In this document: one piece after another, positions 24,526-33,769 of the stretch
Layout of the letters: the number at the start of each line of letters is the position of its first letter
Position numbering within the stretch: the first letter of the stretch is position 1
Source: Terripilifer ovatus
Lineage (GTDB): Bacteria; Pseudomonadota; Alphaproteobacteria; Rhizobiales; Beijerinckiaceae
Length of the DNA stretch: 64,000 nucleotides
Assembly: GCA_029222685.1 (NCBI GenBank)
Contig: JARHVB010000085.1
Coordinates: forward strand, 248,001-312,000
Reading direction: 5' to 3'
Translations under genes and position numbers: made by a program
The notes under the pieces: generated by a model
Seen by the model: the letters and a program-made list of their open reading frames with translations, nothing else
What the model was told of the DNA's origin: nothing
Database searches by the model: none

Positions 24526-24713
24526 AGGCAGGCGGTGCATCCCGTGGGTTTGATGACAGTCATACGCCGTTTGCGCCGCACAAGGCAATCGCGCGCACAT
24601 CATTGTGACGTCGCCGCCTCCGCTTGGACTGGACTGTGCCAGGAAAACGCGCATGATGCCGCCCGGCTCGAAGGCCTGGCGCAACCTCGGCGCACACATC
24701 TTGGGAGAGACGG

Positions 24714-25169
24714 ATGGCGAAGATATCCCTGAACGTCGACGGAAAGTCGCACAGCATCGATGCGGACGGCGACATGCCGCTGCTTTACGCCCTGCGTGAC
24801 GATCTCGGTCTCAGAAACCCAAAGTTCGGTTGCGGCCTGGCGCAATGTGGCGCCTGCACGGTGCTGGTTGATGGTGAGCCGGTCCGATCATGCATCACAC
24901 CGGTCGATTCGCTCAGCTCTTCGAAGATCACCACGCTTGCCGGCCTCGGCGGCGGCAAAGCGCACAAGATTCAAGAAGCGTTCATCGCGGAAGAGGTGCC
25001 ACAATGCGGCTATTGCCTCAATGGCTGGCTGATGACGGCGGCCGCCTTCCTCGAAAAGACGCCGAAGCCGAGCGATGCCCAGATCAGGGATGCACTGAGC
25101 GGCCTCAAGTGCCGCTGCGGCACTCATGTTGCAATCCTGCGCGCCGTCAAGCGCGCGGCTCTGGCTTGA
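24714..25169 (+). CDS. Molybdenum hydroxylase [2Fe-2S] subunit (IorA/CoxS-like)
   Basis: A 151-residue two-domain Fe-S protein. The plant-ferredoxin-like cluster is GCGLAQCGACTVLVDG (about residues 42-57) with a fourth Cys in VRSCITPV. The helical domain cluster is PQCGYCLNGWL and LKCRCGTH. It passes electrons from the molybdopterin subunit encoded 11 bases downstream. GGAGAG lies close upstream of the ATG. No FAD subunit is adjacent, which is typical of isoquinoline-oxidoreductase-type enzymes that use a cytochrome acceptor. Confidence 0.93.
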   Translation: MAKISLNVDGKSHSIDADGDMPLLYALRDDLGLRNPKFGCGLAQCGACTVLVDGEPVRSCITPVDSLSSSKITTLAGLGGGKAHKIQEAFIAEEVPQCGYCLNGWLMTAAAFLEKTPKPSDAQIRDALSGLKCRCGTHVAILRAVKRAALA

Positions 25170-25180
25170 GGAGCGCGATC

Positions 25181-27439
25181 ATGAACATTCAGGTCAATCG
25201 CCGTCATCTGCTCTCGGGCGCGGGCGCGCTCACCATTGCCATCATGCTGCCGGGCAAAAAGGCGCAGGCCGCCGTCTTCGGCGCCGAGAAGCGCCCGCCG
25301 CTCGATCCGCGCAATCTCTCCTCCTACATCACCATCAATGCCGACGGCACCGTCATCACCTATTGGGGCAAGATGGACATGGGCCAGGGCACCGATCTCG
25401 GCTGCGCCCAGATGGTCGCCGAAGAGCTCGATCTCCCCGTCGACAAGGTCAGCGTGCTGCAGGGCGACAGCGGCACCAGTGTCAATCAGGGCGGCGCTTC
25501 GGGCTCCACCGGCATTCAATCGGGCGGCGTGACGCTCGCGAGCGCCGCGGCCGAAGCGCGCTACCAGCTCATCGAGATGGCGTCGAAACATCTCGGTGTG
25601 CCGGCGGCGGATCTCACCACCGTCAACGGCACGGTGCAATCGCGCAGCGATGCCAGCAAGAAAGTCACCTATGGCGAGCTGATCGGCGGGCGTTTCTTCG
25701 AGACGCAGCTCGAATGGAACAAGCAGATCGGCAACGGCCTGTTCGTCAAGGGCAAGGGCGTCCGCAAGCCGGTGTCCGACTACAAGGTCATCGGCACATC
25801 GCCGGCGCGCCGCGACGTGCCGTTCAAGGTTCTCGGCACCGGCGACTATGTGGTCGATATCAAGGTGCCCGGCATGGTCCACGGCCGCGTCATCCATCCG
25901 CCGGTCGCGGGCGCACAGCCGGTGTCCTTTGACGAGGCCTCGGTGAAGGACATTCCCGGCGTGCAGATCGTCCACGAGAAGGGCTTTCTCGCCGTCGTCG
26001 CGCCGCGTGAATATGATGCGGTGAAGGCGATGCGACAGCTGAAGGTCACATGGTCCGACGTCAAGCCGCCCTTCTCCGGCAATGCGAAACTCTACGACCA
26101 TATCCGCAACGCACCGGCGCTCGCCAACGGCTCGGCGAAGGACGTCGGCAATATCGACGCCACCTTCGCGGGTGCGGCGCGTGTCATCGAGGCGACCTAT
26201 GAATGGCCGTTCCAGTCCCACGCCAGCATGGGGCCTGCCTGTGCGGTGGTCGAGATAAAGGACGGCGGAGCTACTGTGTGGACCGGATCGCAGAAGCCGC
26301 ATTTCACCGGCGACGGCGTCGCCGCCATGCTCGGCCTGCCGAAGGAGAAGGTGCGCGGCATCTGGGTGCCGGGCCCGGGCTCCTATGGCCGCAACGATGC
26401 CGGCGATGCGGCAGCGGACGCGGCGCTGATCGCCAAAAAGATCGGCAAGCCGGTGCGGGTCATCGGCATGCGCGCCGACGCCACCGGCTGGGATCCGAAG
26501 GGGCCGGCCTCCGTGCACAAGGCGCGTGCGGCGCTCGACAAGGACGGCAAGGTGATCGGCTGGGATTTCGGGTCGAAAGGCTTTTCGCGCCTCGACGTCA
26601 ACAGCAACGAGAGCGCGGTCTACGATACGCTGGCCGGGCAGGCCATAGGGGTCGACCTGAAGCCGACGAATGCGTTCGCCACGCCGGAGGAATCCTATGA
26701 TTTCTCCGCCAAGCGCAAGACCTGGGAGACGATCGCGCCGCTGCTCGATCGGTCTTCGCCTCTGCGCGGTGCGCATCTGCGCGATCCACTCGGCCCGCAG
26801 ATCCATTTCGCCAGCGAAAGTTTCATCGACGAACTGGCTTTTGCGACGGGGCAGGATCCGGTGGCGTTCCGCCTGAAACACCTGTCGGAGCCGCGCGATG
26901 TCGCGGTGGTGAAGGCCGCGTCGGAGAAAGCCGGCTGGCAGCCGCGCACGGCGGCGCGCAAGCAGGTCTCGGGGGATGTGGCGCGCGGCCAGGGCATCGC
27001 CTATGCGCAGCGCACCGGCACGCGCGTCGCCATCGTCGCCGAGGTGGAAGTGAACCTGAAGACCGGCAAGGTCTGGGGCCGCAAGGTCACCGTCGCGCAT
27101 GATTGCGGCGTCATTATCAACCCGAAGCAGTTGACCCATACGATCGAGGGCAACGTCTGTCAGGGCCTTTCGCGCGCGCTGTGGGAAGAGGTGAAGTTCG
27201 ACGACAAGAACGTCACCAGCGTCGACTGGGAGACCTATCCCATCCTCGACATCATGGAAGCGCCGGAGACGGTCGACGTCGTTCTCATCAACATGCCGAA
27301 TATCGCGCCGTCCGGCGCGGGCGAAGCCTCGATGAGGCCGTTGGCTGCGGCTGTCGCCAACGCGATCTATGATGCGACGGGTGTGCGGCTCCGGCAGGCG
27401 CCGTTCACGCCGGAACGTCTGAAGGCGGGATTGGCGTAG
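25181..27439 (+). CDS. Molybdopterin-binding subunit of a Tat-exported xanthine dehydrogenase-family hydroxylase
   Basis: A 752-residue large subunit. GAGGAG seven bases upstream selects ATG 25181; an ORF reaching 24890 overlaps the small subunit and is not used. The N-terminus NRRHLLSGAGALTIAIML is a twin-arginine signal, so the complex works in the periplasm. MGQGTDLGCAQMVAEEL and SGAGEASMRPLAAAVANAI are molybdopterin-binding segments, the latter with the catalytic Glu. It hydroxylates a heterocycle or aldehyde. The usual c-type cytochrome partner gene is not adjacent. Confidence 0.92.
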   Translation: MNIQVNRRHLLSGAGALTIAIMLPGKKAQAAVFGAEKRPPLDPRNLSSYITINADGTVITYWGKMDMGQGTDLGCAQMVAEELDLPVDKVSVLQGDSGTSVNQGGASGSTGIQSGGVTLASAAAEARYQLIEMASKHLGVPAADLTTVNGTVQSRSDASKKVTYGELIGGRFFETQLEWNKQIGNGLFVKGKGVRKPVSDYKVIGTSPARRDVPFKVLGTGDYVVDIKVPGMVHGRVIHPPVAGAQPVSFDEASVKDIPGVQIVHEKGFLAVVAPREYDAVKAMRQLKVTWSDVKPPFSGNAKLYDHIRNAPALANGSAKDVGNIDATFAGAARVIEATYEWPFQSHASMGPACAVVEIKDGGATVWTGSQKPHFTGDGVAAMLGLPKEKVRGIWVPGPGSYGRNDAGDAAADAALIAKKIGKPVRVIGMRADATGWDPKGPASVHKARAALDKDGKVIGWDFGSKGFSRLDVNSNESAVYDTLAGQAIGVDLKPTNAFATPEESYDFSAKRKTWETIAPLLDRSSPLRGAHLRDPLGPQIHFASESFIDELAFATGQDPVAFRLKHLSEPRDVAVVKAASEKAGWQPRTAARKQVSGDVARGQGIAYAQRTGTRVAIVAEVEVNLKTGKVWGRKVTVAHDCGVIINPKQLTHTIEGNVCQGLSRALWEEVKFDDKNVTSVDWETYPILDIMEAPETVDVVLINMPNIAPSGAGEASMRPLAAAVANAIYDATGVRLRQAPFTPERLKAGLA

Positions 27440-27460
27440 AGGAGCTTCAACTGCGAGGAA

Positions 27461-27590
27461 GCCCTCGTCCTTCGAGACGCAACGCTTGCGCATTGCTCCT
27501 CAGGATGAGGGCTCTGTTGGCCTGGTACAATTTGCAAAGAAGCCCTCATCCTGAGGAGCCTGCGTAGCAGGCATCTCGAAGGACGAGGGC
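27461..27590. repeat. Large inverted repeat, 'CCCTCRTCCT' family
   Basis: Left arm about 27461-27513 and right arm about 27541-27590 are near-exact reverse complements. Each contains GCCCTCGTCCTTCGAGA and CTCCTCAGGATGAGGGCT blocks. They lie between the convergent molybdenum hydroxylase and polA genes. In RNA they would form a long hairpin that could terminate both. Similar elements are dispersed in many Rhizobiales genomes, from general knowledge. Confidence 0.8.
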
Positions 27591-27604
27591 ATCAGCCTCG
27601 GCGC

Positions 27605-30600
27605 TTAATGCGCCTCATCCCAGTTGCTCGCCGCCTTGGCATCCACCTGCAGCGGCACCGACAATTGCACCGCCGGATGCGGCGCTTCGACCATCACATG
27701 GCGCACCACTTTAATGGTCGCGTCCACCTCTGCTTCCGGCACTTCGAACACCAGTTCGTCGTGCACCTGCAGCAGCATCTGCGCATTGAGCTTCGCCGTT
27801 GCCAGCGCGTCGTCCATGCGCACCATGGCGCGGCGGATGATGTCGGCGGCAGTGCCCTGGATAGGCGCGTTGATCGCGGCGCGCTCGTTGAAGGCACGCT
27901 CGGACGGGTTCGATGCGGTGATGCGCGGATAGTGGCATTTGCGCCCGAACAAGGTCGTCACATAGCCCTGTTCGCGGCAGGCTTTCTTGGTTGCTTCCAT
28001 ATAGTCGCGGATGCCGGGGAAGCGTTCGAAATATTTACGGATATAGGCGCCTGCCTCCTCGCGCGGAATGCCGAGCTGGTTGGCGAGGCCGAAGGCCGAG
28101 ATGCCGTAGATGATGCCGAAATTGATCGCCTTGGCGCGGCGGCGTACCTCGCCCGGCATGCCTTCGATCGGCACGTTGAACATCTCCGACGCCGTCATCG
28201 CATGAATGTCGAGGCCGTCGTCGAACGCCTTCTTCAATTGCGGAATGTCGGCCATATGCGCCAGCACGCGCAGCTCGATCTGCGAATAGTCGGCCGACAT
28301 CAGCCTGTTGCCCGGCGCGGCGATGAAGGCGGTCCTGATCTTGCGTCCCGCCTCGTTGCGCACCGGGATGTTCTGCAGGTTGGGCTCTGAAGAGGACAGT
28401 CGCCCGGTCGTTGTCGCCGCCAGCGCGTAGGAGGTGTGAACGCGCCTGGTCTGCGGGTTCACATATTCGGGCAGCGCGTCCGTATAGGTCGATTTCAGCT
28501 TCTGCATCTGCCGCCAGTCGAGAATGCGCGCGGGAAGTTCATGGCCTTCCGCGGCGAGGTCGTCGAGCACGCCGGCTGAGGTCGACCAGGCGCCGGTGGC
28601 GGTCTTCTTGCCGCCGGGCAGGCCCATCTTGCCGAACAAGATATCGCCCAATTGCTTCGGCGATCCGAGATTGAACGGCTCGCCGGCAAGGTTGTGAATC
28701 TCGGCCTCGAGCCGCGCCATGCCCTGCGCGAATTCACCCGACAGGCGCGACAGGATCTGCCGGTCGATGGAAATCCCGCGCCGCTCCATGCGCGCCAGCG
28801 TCTCGATCATCGGCCGTTCCAGCGTCTCGTAGATGCTGTTCATGCGCTCGGCGACGAGGCGCGGTTTCAGCACGTGCCACAGGCGCAGGGTGACGTCGGT
28901 GTCCTCGGCCGAATATTCGGTTGCCTTGTCGATCGCGACGCGAGCGAATCCGATGAAGCTGCGGCCGCTGCCGGCCACTTCGCTGAAGGCGATCGGTTTG
29001 TGGCTGAAGAATTTCTCCGACAGCACGTCCATGCCGTGATCGCTGCGCCCGGCGTCGAGCACATAGGACATCAGCAGCGTATCCTCGACCGGGCCCATGC
29101 TGATGCCGTGCTGGCGCAGCACGATCCAGTCGAATTTGGCGTTGTGGGCGATCTTCAGCACGCCGGCGTCTTCGAGCAGCGGCTTGACCCGCGCGATGAC
29201 GGCGTCGAGCGGCAATTGGCCGGGCACCAGCTCGCCGCCGCCGAACAGGTCGCCGCCGCCTTCGCCGCAGTGGCCGAGCGGCACATAGAAAGCTTCGCCC
29301 GGTGTGATGCAGAAGGATAGGCCGACGAGCTGCGTCTGCTGCGGATCGAGCGACGAGGTCTCCGTGTCGATGGCGACGCGGCCCGCCTCATAGGCCGACG
29401 TGACGATGGCATCGAGCATCTCGAGCGACGTGACGGTCTGATATTTCTTCAGGTCGAAAGCCATCGAGCGGAAGGCTTCCGCCCGCGCGCTCGCCAACGC
29501 GCCGGGGCCGGTGGTGATGGCGGCGGCCGGCGCCTGCTCGCCGTAGCGGGCATTCTTGCGCGGTCCGCCGGTCTCGGTCTTTCCGTTGGCTGCTTCGATC
29601 GTTGCGGGCGATGCCGGCGCTGCCTCCGGCGCGGCGCCCGCCTCGCCGTTGCGGCCGCGCCAGCCGCCGGGGCCGACGAGGCGCGGATCGGGCTCGATTT
29701 CGTTCGCGTCGACGGAGAAAATGTCCGCCGCCCGCTTGGTGATGGCGGAAAACTCCATTGCCTTGAGAAAGGCGACGAGCGTCTTGCCGTCAGGCTGCTG
29801 CAGGGTGAGATCGTCGATCGAGGTCTCGACCTTCACATCGTCGACGAGCGTGACGAGTTGCTTCGAGATGCGGATCTTCTCCACCGTTTCCGGATTGGTC
29901 AGCGTCTCGCGGCGCTTCGGCTGCTTGATCTCGCCCGCGCGGGCCAGGAGTGTATCGAGATCGCCGTATTCGGTGATGAGCTGGGCGGCAGTCTTGATGC
30001 CGATGCCGGGCGCGCCGGGTACATTGTCGGTGGAATCGCCCGCCAGCGCCTGCACATCGATCACCTTGCTGGCGGGCACGCCGAAATAATCCTGCACCTC
30101 GGCCTCGCCGATGCGCCGCTCCTCGCGCGCGCCGGCGGAACCGGCAATGCCGGACGCCGGATCGTACATCGCCACACCCGGGCCGATGAGTTGCATCAGA
30201 TCCTTGTCTGCCGAGACGATCAGCACGTCGGCGCCGCGCGCCGTCGCCTGTTTCGCATAGGTGGCGATGAGATCATCGGCCTCGTAGACGTCCTGTTCGA
30301 CCGGCAGCAGGCCGAAGGCGCGCACGGCTTCGCGCATCAGCGGAAACTGCGGGATCAGGTCTTCCGGCGGCTCCGAGCGGTTGGCCTTGTAGAGCGGATA
30401 AAGCTGCTTGCGGAAGGAATTCTCGGATTTGTCGAAGATGATGGCGAGATGCGTCGGTTTTATTCCGATGGCGCCCTTCTCGATGAACTGGAACAGCTTG
30501 GTGCAGAACAGCCGCAACGCTCCGTTGGGCAGCCGGTCGGAGCGGTAATTGTATTTCGGATCCTGCCGCATCGACTGGAAATAGGCGCGGAACACGAATG

Positions 30601-30661
30601 AGGATCCATCGACAAGAAAGATATGGTCGCCCTTGGCGAGCGGCTTTTGCGTGAGGGACAT
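27605..30661 (-). CDS. polA: DNA polymerase I
   Basis: 1018 residues with all three domains. The 5'-nuclease domain covers about 1-310 (FLVDGSSFVFRAYF, then DVQALAGDSTDNVPGAPGIG). An unusually long Ala/Gly/Pro-rich linker covers about 315-395. The 3'-5' exonuclease retains DTET, AHNAKFDW and YSAEDTD, so proofreading is expected. The polymerase domain carries motif A (SADYSQIELRVLAHM), motif B (RRAKAINFGIIYG, with Phe selecting dNTPs) and motif C (LQVHDELVFEVP). It acts in repair and Okazaki-fragment maturation. Its length is slightly above the usual 930-1000 because of the linker. Confidence 0.98.
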   Translation of the reverse strand: MSLTQKPLAKGDHIFLVDGSSFVFRAYFQSMRQDPKYNYRSDRLPNGALRLFCTKLFQFIEKGAIGIKPTHLAIIFDKSENSFRKQLYPLYKANRSEPPEDLIPQFPLMREAVRAFGLLPVEQDVYEADDLIATYAKQATARGADVLIVSADKDLMQLIGPGVAMYDPASGIAGSAGAREERRIGEAEVQDYFGVPASKVIDVQALAGDSTDNVPGAPGIGIKTAAQLITEYGDLDTLLARAGEIKQPKRRETLTNPETVEKIRISKQLVTLVDDVKVETSIDDLTLQQPDGKTLVAFLKAMEFSAITKRAADIFSVDANEIEPDPRLVGPGGWRGRNGEAGAAPEAAPASPATIEAANGKTETGGPRKNARYGEQAPAAAITTGPGALASARAEAFRSMAFDLKKYQTVTSLEMLDAIVTSAYEAGRVAIDTETSSLDPQQTQLVGLSFCITPGEAFYVPLGHCGEGGGDLFGGGELVPGQLPLDAVIARVKPLLEDAGVLKIAHNAKFDWIVLRQHGISMGPVEDTLLMSYVLDAGRSDHGMDVLSEKFFSHKPIAFSEVAGSGRSFIGFARVAIDKATEYSAEDTDVTLRLWHVLKPRLVAERMNSIYETLERPMIETLARMERRGISIDRQILSRLSGEFAQGMARLEAEIHNLAGEPFNLGSPKQLGDILFGKMGLPGGKKTATGAWSTSAGVLDDLAAEGHELPARILDWRQMQKLKSTYTDALPEYVNPQTRRVHTSYALAATTTGRLSSSEPNLQNIPVRNEAGRKIRTAFIAAPGNRLMSADYSQIELRVLAHMADIPQLKKAFDDGLDIHAMTASEMFNVPIEGMPGEVRRRAKAINFGIIYGISAFGLANQLGIPREEAGAYIRKYFERFPGIRDYMEATKKACREQGYVTTLFGRKCHYPRITASNPSERAFNERAAINAPIQGTAADIIRRAMVRMDDALATAKLNAQMLLQVHDELVFEVPEAEVDATIKVVRHVMVEAPHPAVQLSVPLQVDAKAASNWDEAH

Positions 30662-30771
30662 GATCTCTTCATCTGGCGTGGTGGCAGGCGCCTAATGTAG
30701 GTCACGCAGCCGGCCAATACCATGCGCGGGCACCGGCTTTTCCCCGCTGCAAAGCAGAAGAACCACCGATT

Positions 30772-31905
30772 CTAGCGGTTTCGGCCGGAAATCTGCCCGG
30801 AAATCTGCCCTTGAGCATGGCTGTTGAGCCGCGCCAGCGTCGGCGCCTCCGGCGCGGCCGTGGCGGCGGAGCGGATCAGCACCAGCGCCGCCGCGGTGGC
30901 GAGGCCGGCGCAGATCATGCTGATGAAGATCGCCAATGCGCCGCCGTGGCTCGGCGCCAGGCCGGCGAGCGTCAGAACCTGCGCGGAAACGGCGACCGCC
31001 ACAGGCGTCGCCACGGCAAGCGCCGGCCACACGCCGGAATGGCCGGCGATCCGCAATAGGCCGCGGCTGTCGGCGGGCGAACTGCGCCGGCCCGTCAGCA
31101 AGCCGGCGGCGATGGCTGCGACGCAGGCGCCGGCGAGCCCAAGGCCGAGACCGGCGAAGGGCAGGGTGGAAAGGGTGGCGCCGCCGATCGGCGCCAGCGG
31201 TTGCAGGCTTGCCAGCGCGTTATAGACAGCCCAGACGCAGAGCATGATGAGGGCGGGCGTCCGGTGCCCGGCGGACCAGGCGGCAAGCCCGCGAAACCAC
31301 CGGGCGAACAGCGCGCCGGCGGCAAAATAGATGAAGCCGTGCAGGGCCGCATCGAGCAGCGGCACGCCGCTTTGCACGTTCCAGAGGTTGAGCAGCACGG
31401 CGATGGTGACGACGAGGACCGGGCGGATGCCCCGCGCGGCACGGAACGCGGCGACCATCGTGACCGGCAGGAGGACGAGGCCGGGAATCTCCCAGCCCGA
31501 AGTGGCCGCCCGCAGGGACGCGGCGGAGATGGAGTCCGCACCGAACCGCCGGGCAAGCAGCCACGAGGCGAGGACGAGCGCGATCCAGATGGCGGCGCCC
31601 GCCAGTGCCGGCGCCCCGTCGCGGCGCACGATATAGTCCCACGGCTGGCGCAGGCAGTTGCGCGCCGCGATGCCGGCAAAGGCCAGAAAGGCGGGGAAGG
31701 CGGCAGGCTCAAGCAGCCTTGCGATCTTGCCGATCCATTGGAAGGCGGCCGGCATCGGCCCGGCCTGGGCGATCAGCACGCCGAGCAGGCAGGCGATGAG
31801 GGCCAGCGCCCGGCCGGTTTCGGTCGCAGCGAATGTCGGCACGAACGCTTTACGTTCCGCCGACGGCGAAATGCCCCTGTGTTGCCAGCCCAGATGTCCT
31901 GCCAT
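30772..31905 (-). CDS. Uncharacterised polytopic membrane protein
   Basis: About 377 residues starting at ATG 31905 (MAGHLGWQHRG); longer in-frame starts cross the repeat region upstream. It has about ten hydrophobic helices. Blocks such as VQSGVPLLDAALHGFIYFAAGALFA are reminiscent of acyltransferase-3 (OafA) or OpgC-like proteins, but the catalytic His of that family was not identified. The C-terminus has a short direct repeat, GQISGQISG. It lies between polA and the ABC exporter genes on the same strand, but 298 bases from the latter. Confidence 0.65.
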   Translation of the reverse strand: MAGHLGWQHRGISPSAERKAFVPTFAATETGRALALIACLLGVLIAQAGPMPAAFQWIGKIARLLEPAAFPAFLAFAGIAARNCLRQPWDYIVRRDGAPALAGAAIWIALVLASWLLARRFGADSISAASLRAATSGWEIPGLVLLPVTMVAAFRAARGIRPVLVVTIAVLLNLWNVQSGVPLLDAALHGFIYFAAGALFARWFRGLAAWSAGHRTPALIMLCVWAVYNALASLQPLAPIGGATLSTLPFAGLGLGLAGACVAAIAAGLLTGRRSSPADSRGLLRIAGHSGVWPALAVATPVAVAVSAQVLTLAGLAPSHGGALAIFISMICAGLATAAALVLIRSAATAAPEAPTLARLNSHAQGQISGQISGRNR

Positions 31906-32056
31906 GTGCCGCCCTCGGTTCGTCCGTGCCAGAACGGGACAGTTCGATCGTTCCTCGATCGTACCGCCCGCAGCCGTCAAGGTCAGTGCAAGGCACAGTC
32001 CGTGGGAGGGTTTTCCAGCGCGATGGTTGCGGGCAGGGTTAATGGCCGCAGCCAGT

Positions 32057-32194
32057 GTCATTCCCGACGCACCGCACACGCAGGTGCGAGCGGGAAACCA
32101 GACGTTGCAACGGCGTTGCTGCTGGATGTTGATACGCAGTTCTGTATCGTCAGGTCTGGATCCCCGCTCGCCGCTGCGCGGCGTCGGGGATGAC
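32057..32194. repeat. Dispersed palindromic repeat, copy 1
   Basis: Begins with GTCATTCCCGACGCACC and ends with GCGTCGGGGATGAC, the two ends being inverted copies. A partial second end follows at about 32209-32225. It fills most of the 298-base gap 31906-32203 between the membrane protein and the ABC permease; the rest of the gap holds no ORF I can support. The same end sequences recur at 35.0, 36.3, 41.5 and 57.5 kb. Confidence 0.75.
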
Positions 32195-32203
32195 AGGGGG
32201 CCG

Positions 32204-33769
32204 CTAGGCGGACGTCGGGGATGACAGGGGCGCCGCCGCCGGCCGGTTGAACCACAGAACCGTCAGGACGAGCAGGATCGGCAGCGCCGCGAATACGCTG
32301 CCGAGCACCGTCAGCACCATGGCCACGGCCCAGAGCAGCGACAGCAGATGCTCGATCATGCCGACGATCTTCGATTGCGAATGCCGCCGCATCACCATCG
32401 TGCGCCGTCCCGGCATCGGATGCCACAGGTTGAGCAGCGCGGTCGACAGGGCGGCGCAGGTGGCGAACAGGACGGTCCACAAGGCAGCGCTGAGCGAGAA
32501 GATCGCCAGGCCGATGAGCGGCAAAGCCAGGAACAGCGCCAGCGGCAGGGCGATCGCCTCGAGCTTGCGGCGCTCGACCTCGGCCCGCGTCACTGGCGCC
32601 GACGCCAGGAAATCCGGCGCGTCCTCGCTCGAAATCGTCAGCCAGGCGAGCGAGGCCGCGATCTGCGAGGCGATGACGACGATGGCCGGCGCTACCGACA
32701 CGGCGATGGCGCTCTGCGTGCCGAGGCTGCGCCAGACGACGATGCTGATCGGCAGGGTATAGATCACCTGCAGCAGGATCTGGCTGATGAGCCAGGGATC
32801 GCGCGCCACCAGCCGCCATTCCTTCACGCGCAAGGCGCGCGCGCGCGAATGCCGGAAGCGGATGGCGCGATTGCGTGTCGCGCGGGAGCTCGTCACCGCC
32901 GATTCGCCAGCCGACATCACCACGCTCGATGCAAACAGCCGGCCGGTGAAGAACACGGTGGCGATAAAGAGCGCGAGCGAGACGATGATCCAGATCGCCA
33001 GCGCAGGACCGTTGCCGGCTGCCGCGCGCACCGGCAGCCACAGCGTGCCGTTGCGGTCGAACAGCCCGCCGGGCTCCGACCGGTCGATGGCGGCGACGAT
33101 AGTCTCGCGCGTCGCCGCCGGCAGCAGGTTCAGCACCTGCAGGCCCAGCACGAAGGACGCGCCGACGATCGTCGCCAGCACCTGCGAGACGACGCGCGTA
33201 CGCCGCGGTCCCACGAGCTTGAACAGGCCGAGCGCGATGAGAATGCCGATCGCCGCTGCAAACAGCCCGCCCGCCGCCAGCGCCGGATAGAGCGCCAGCC
33301 AGCGGCTGCCGCCGTTCAGGGCCAGCATATTGGCGAGCGGCAGGATGAAGATCGACACCGAGGCAATGGCCTCGACCGCGATGGCGATGGCGCGTGCGCC
33401 CAGAATGTGGTGCGCCGGCAGGGGCGAGGCCAGCAGCAGGTCGAGATCTCCGCGCGAATAAAGCGCTCGCGTCGCCCCCGTCAGCGATTGCGAGATGAGC
33501 CAGGGCAGCACGAACAGAACGCCTGCCGCCAGCGCCGGATAGAACATCCGGCCGTCGCCGATCTCGGCATCCGCGCCGGTGAACCATCGCGACAGCGGCC
33601 AGGCCAGCGCGTGAAAGCTCAGCAGCGCCGAGGCGACGATGAGCGCGATGGTGCGCGGCCGCAGCTTGCCGAACATGCCGTGGAACCGCCGCCACGACAG
33701 CCGCAGGTCATGGGCCAGCAGCCAGCCGAAGCTGCCGGGCTTCGGCGCCGGCAACGCGGGCAGGCTCAT
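32204..33769 (-). CDS. ABC-2 type exporter, permease subunit
   Basis: A 521-residue inner-membrane protein with about 10-12 hydrophobic helices, beginning WLLAHDLRLSWRRFHGMFG with basic residues facing the cytoplasm. It has the features of ABC-2 permeases with a duplicated six-helix unit, including SRGDLDLLLASPLPAHHIL (the conserved amphipathic coupling segment). Its ATG overlaps the ATPase stop by four bases, so it is expressed with it. The exported substrate is unknown. Confidence 0.85.
   Translation of the reverse strand: MSLPALPAPKPGSFGWLLAHDLRLSWRRFHGMFGKLRPRTIALIVASALLSFHALAWPLSRWFTGADAEIGDGRMFYPALAAGVLFVLPWLISQSLTGATRALYSRGDLDLLLASPLPAHHILGARAIAIAVEAIASVSIFILPLANMLALNGGSRWLALYPALAAGGLFAAAIGILIALGLFKLVGPRRTRVVSQVLATIVGASFVLGLQVLNLLPAATRETIVAAIDRSEPGGLFDRNGTLWLPVRAAAGNGPALAIWIIVSLALFIATVFFTGRLFASSVVMSAGESAVTSSRATRNRAIRFRHSRARALRVKEWRLVARDPWLISQILLQVIYTLPISIVVWRSLGTQSAIAVSVAPAIVVIASQIAASLAWLTISSEDAPDFLASAPVTRAEVERRKLEAIALPLALFLALPLIGLAIFSLSAALWTVLFATCAALSTALLNLWHPMPGRRTMVMRRHSQSKIVGMIEHLLSLLWAVAMVLTVLGSVFAALPILLVLTVLWFNRPAAAPLSSPTSA

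Noticed and set aside
25124..27493. 789-codon open frame opposite the molybdenum hydroxylase
   Set aside because: It mirrors the codon structure of a clearly recognised gene on the plus strand, has Arg/His-rich nonsense composition and no ribosome site.
32057..32194. Insertion sequence
   Set aside because: Terminal inverted ends are present, but the interior is too short for a transposase and none is found in the window.
32058..33695. 545-codon frame overlapping the ABC permease
   Set aside because: The permease in the other frame has proper hydrophobic helices and a coupled start; this frame is Arg/Ala-rich shadow running into the repeat.
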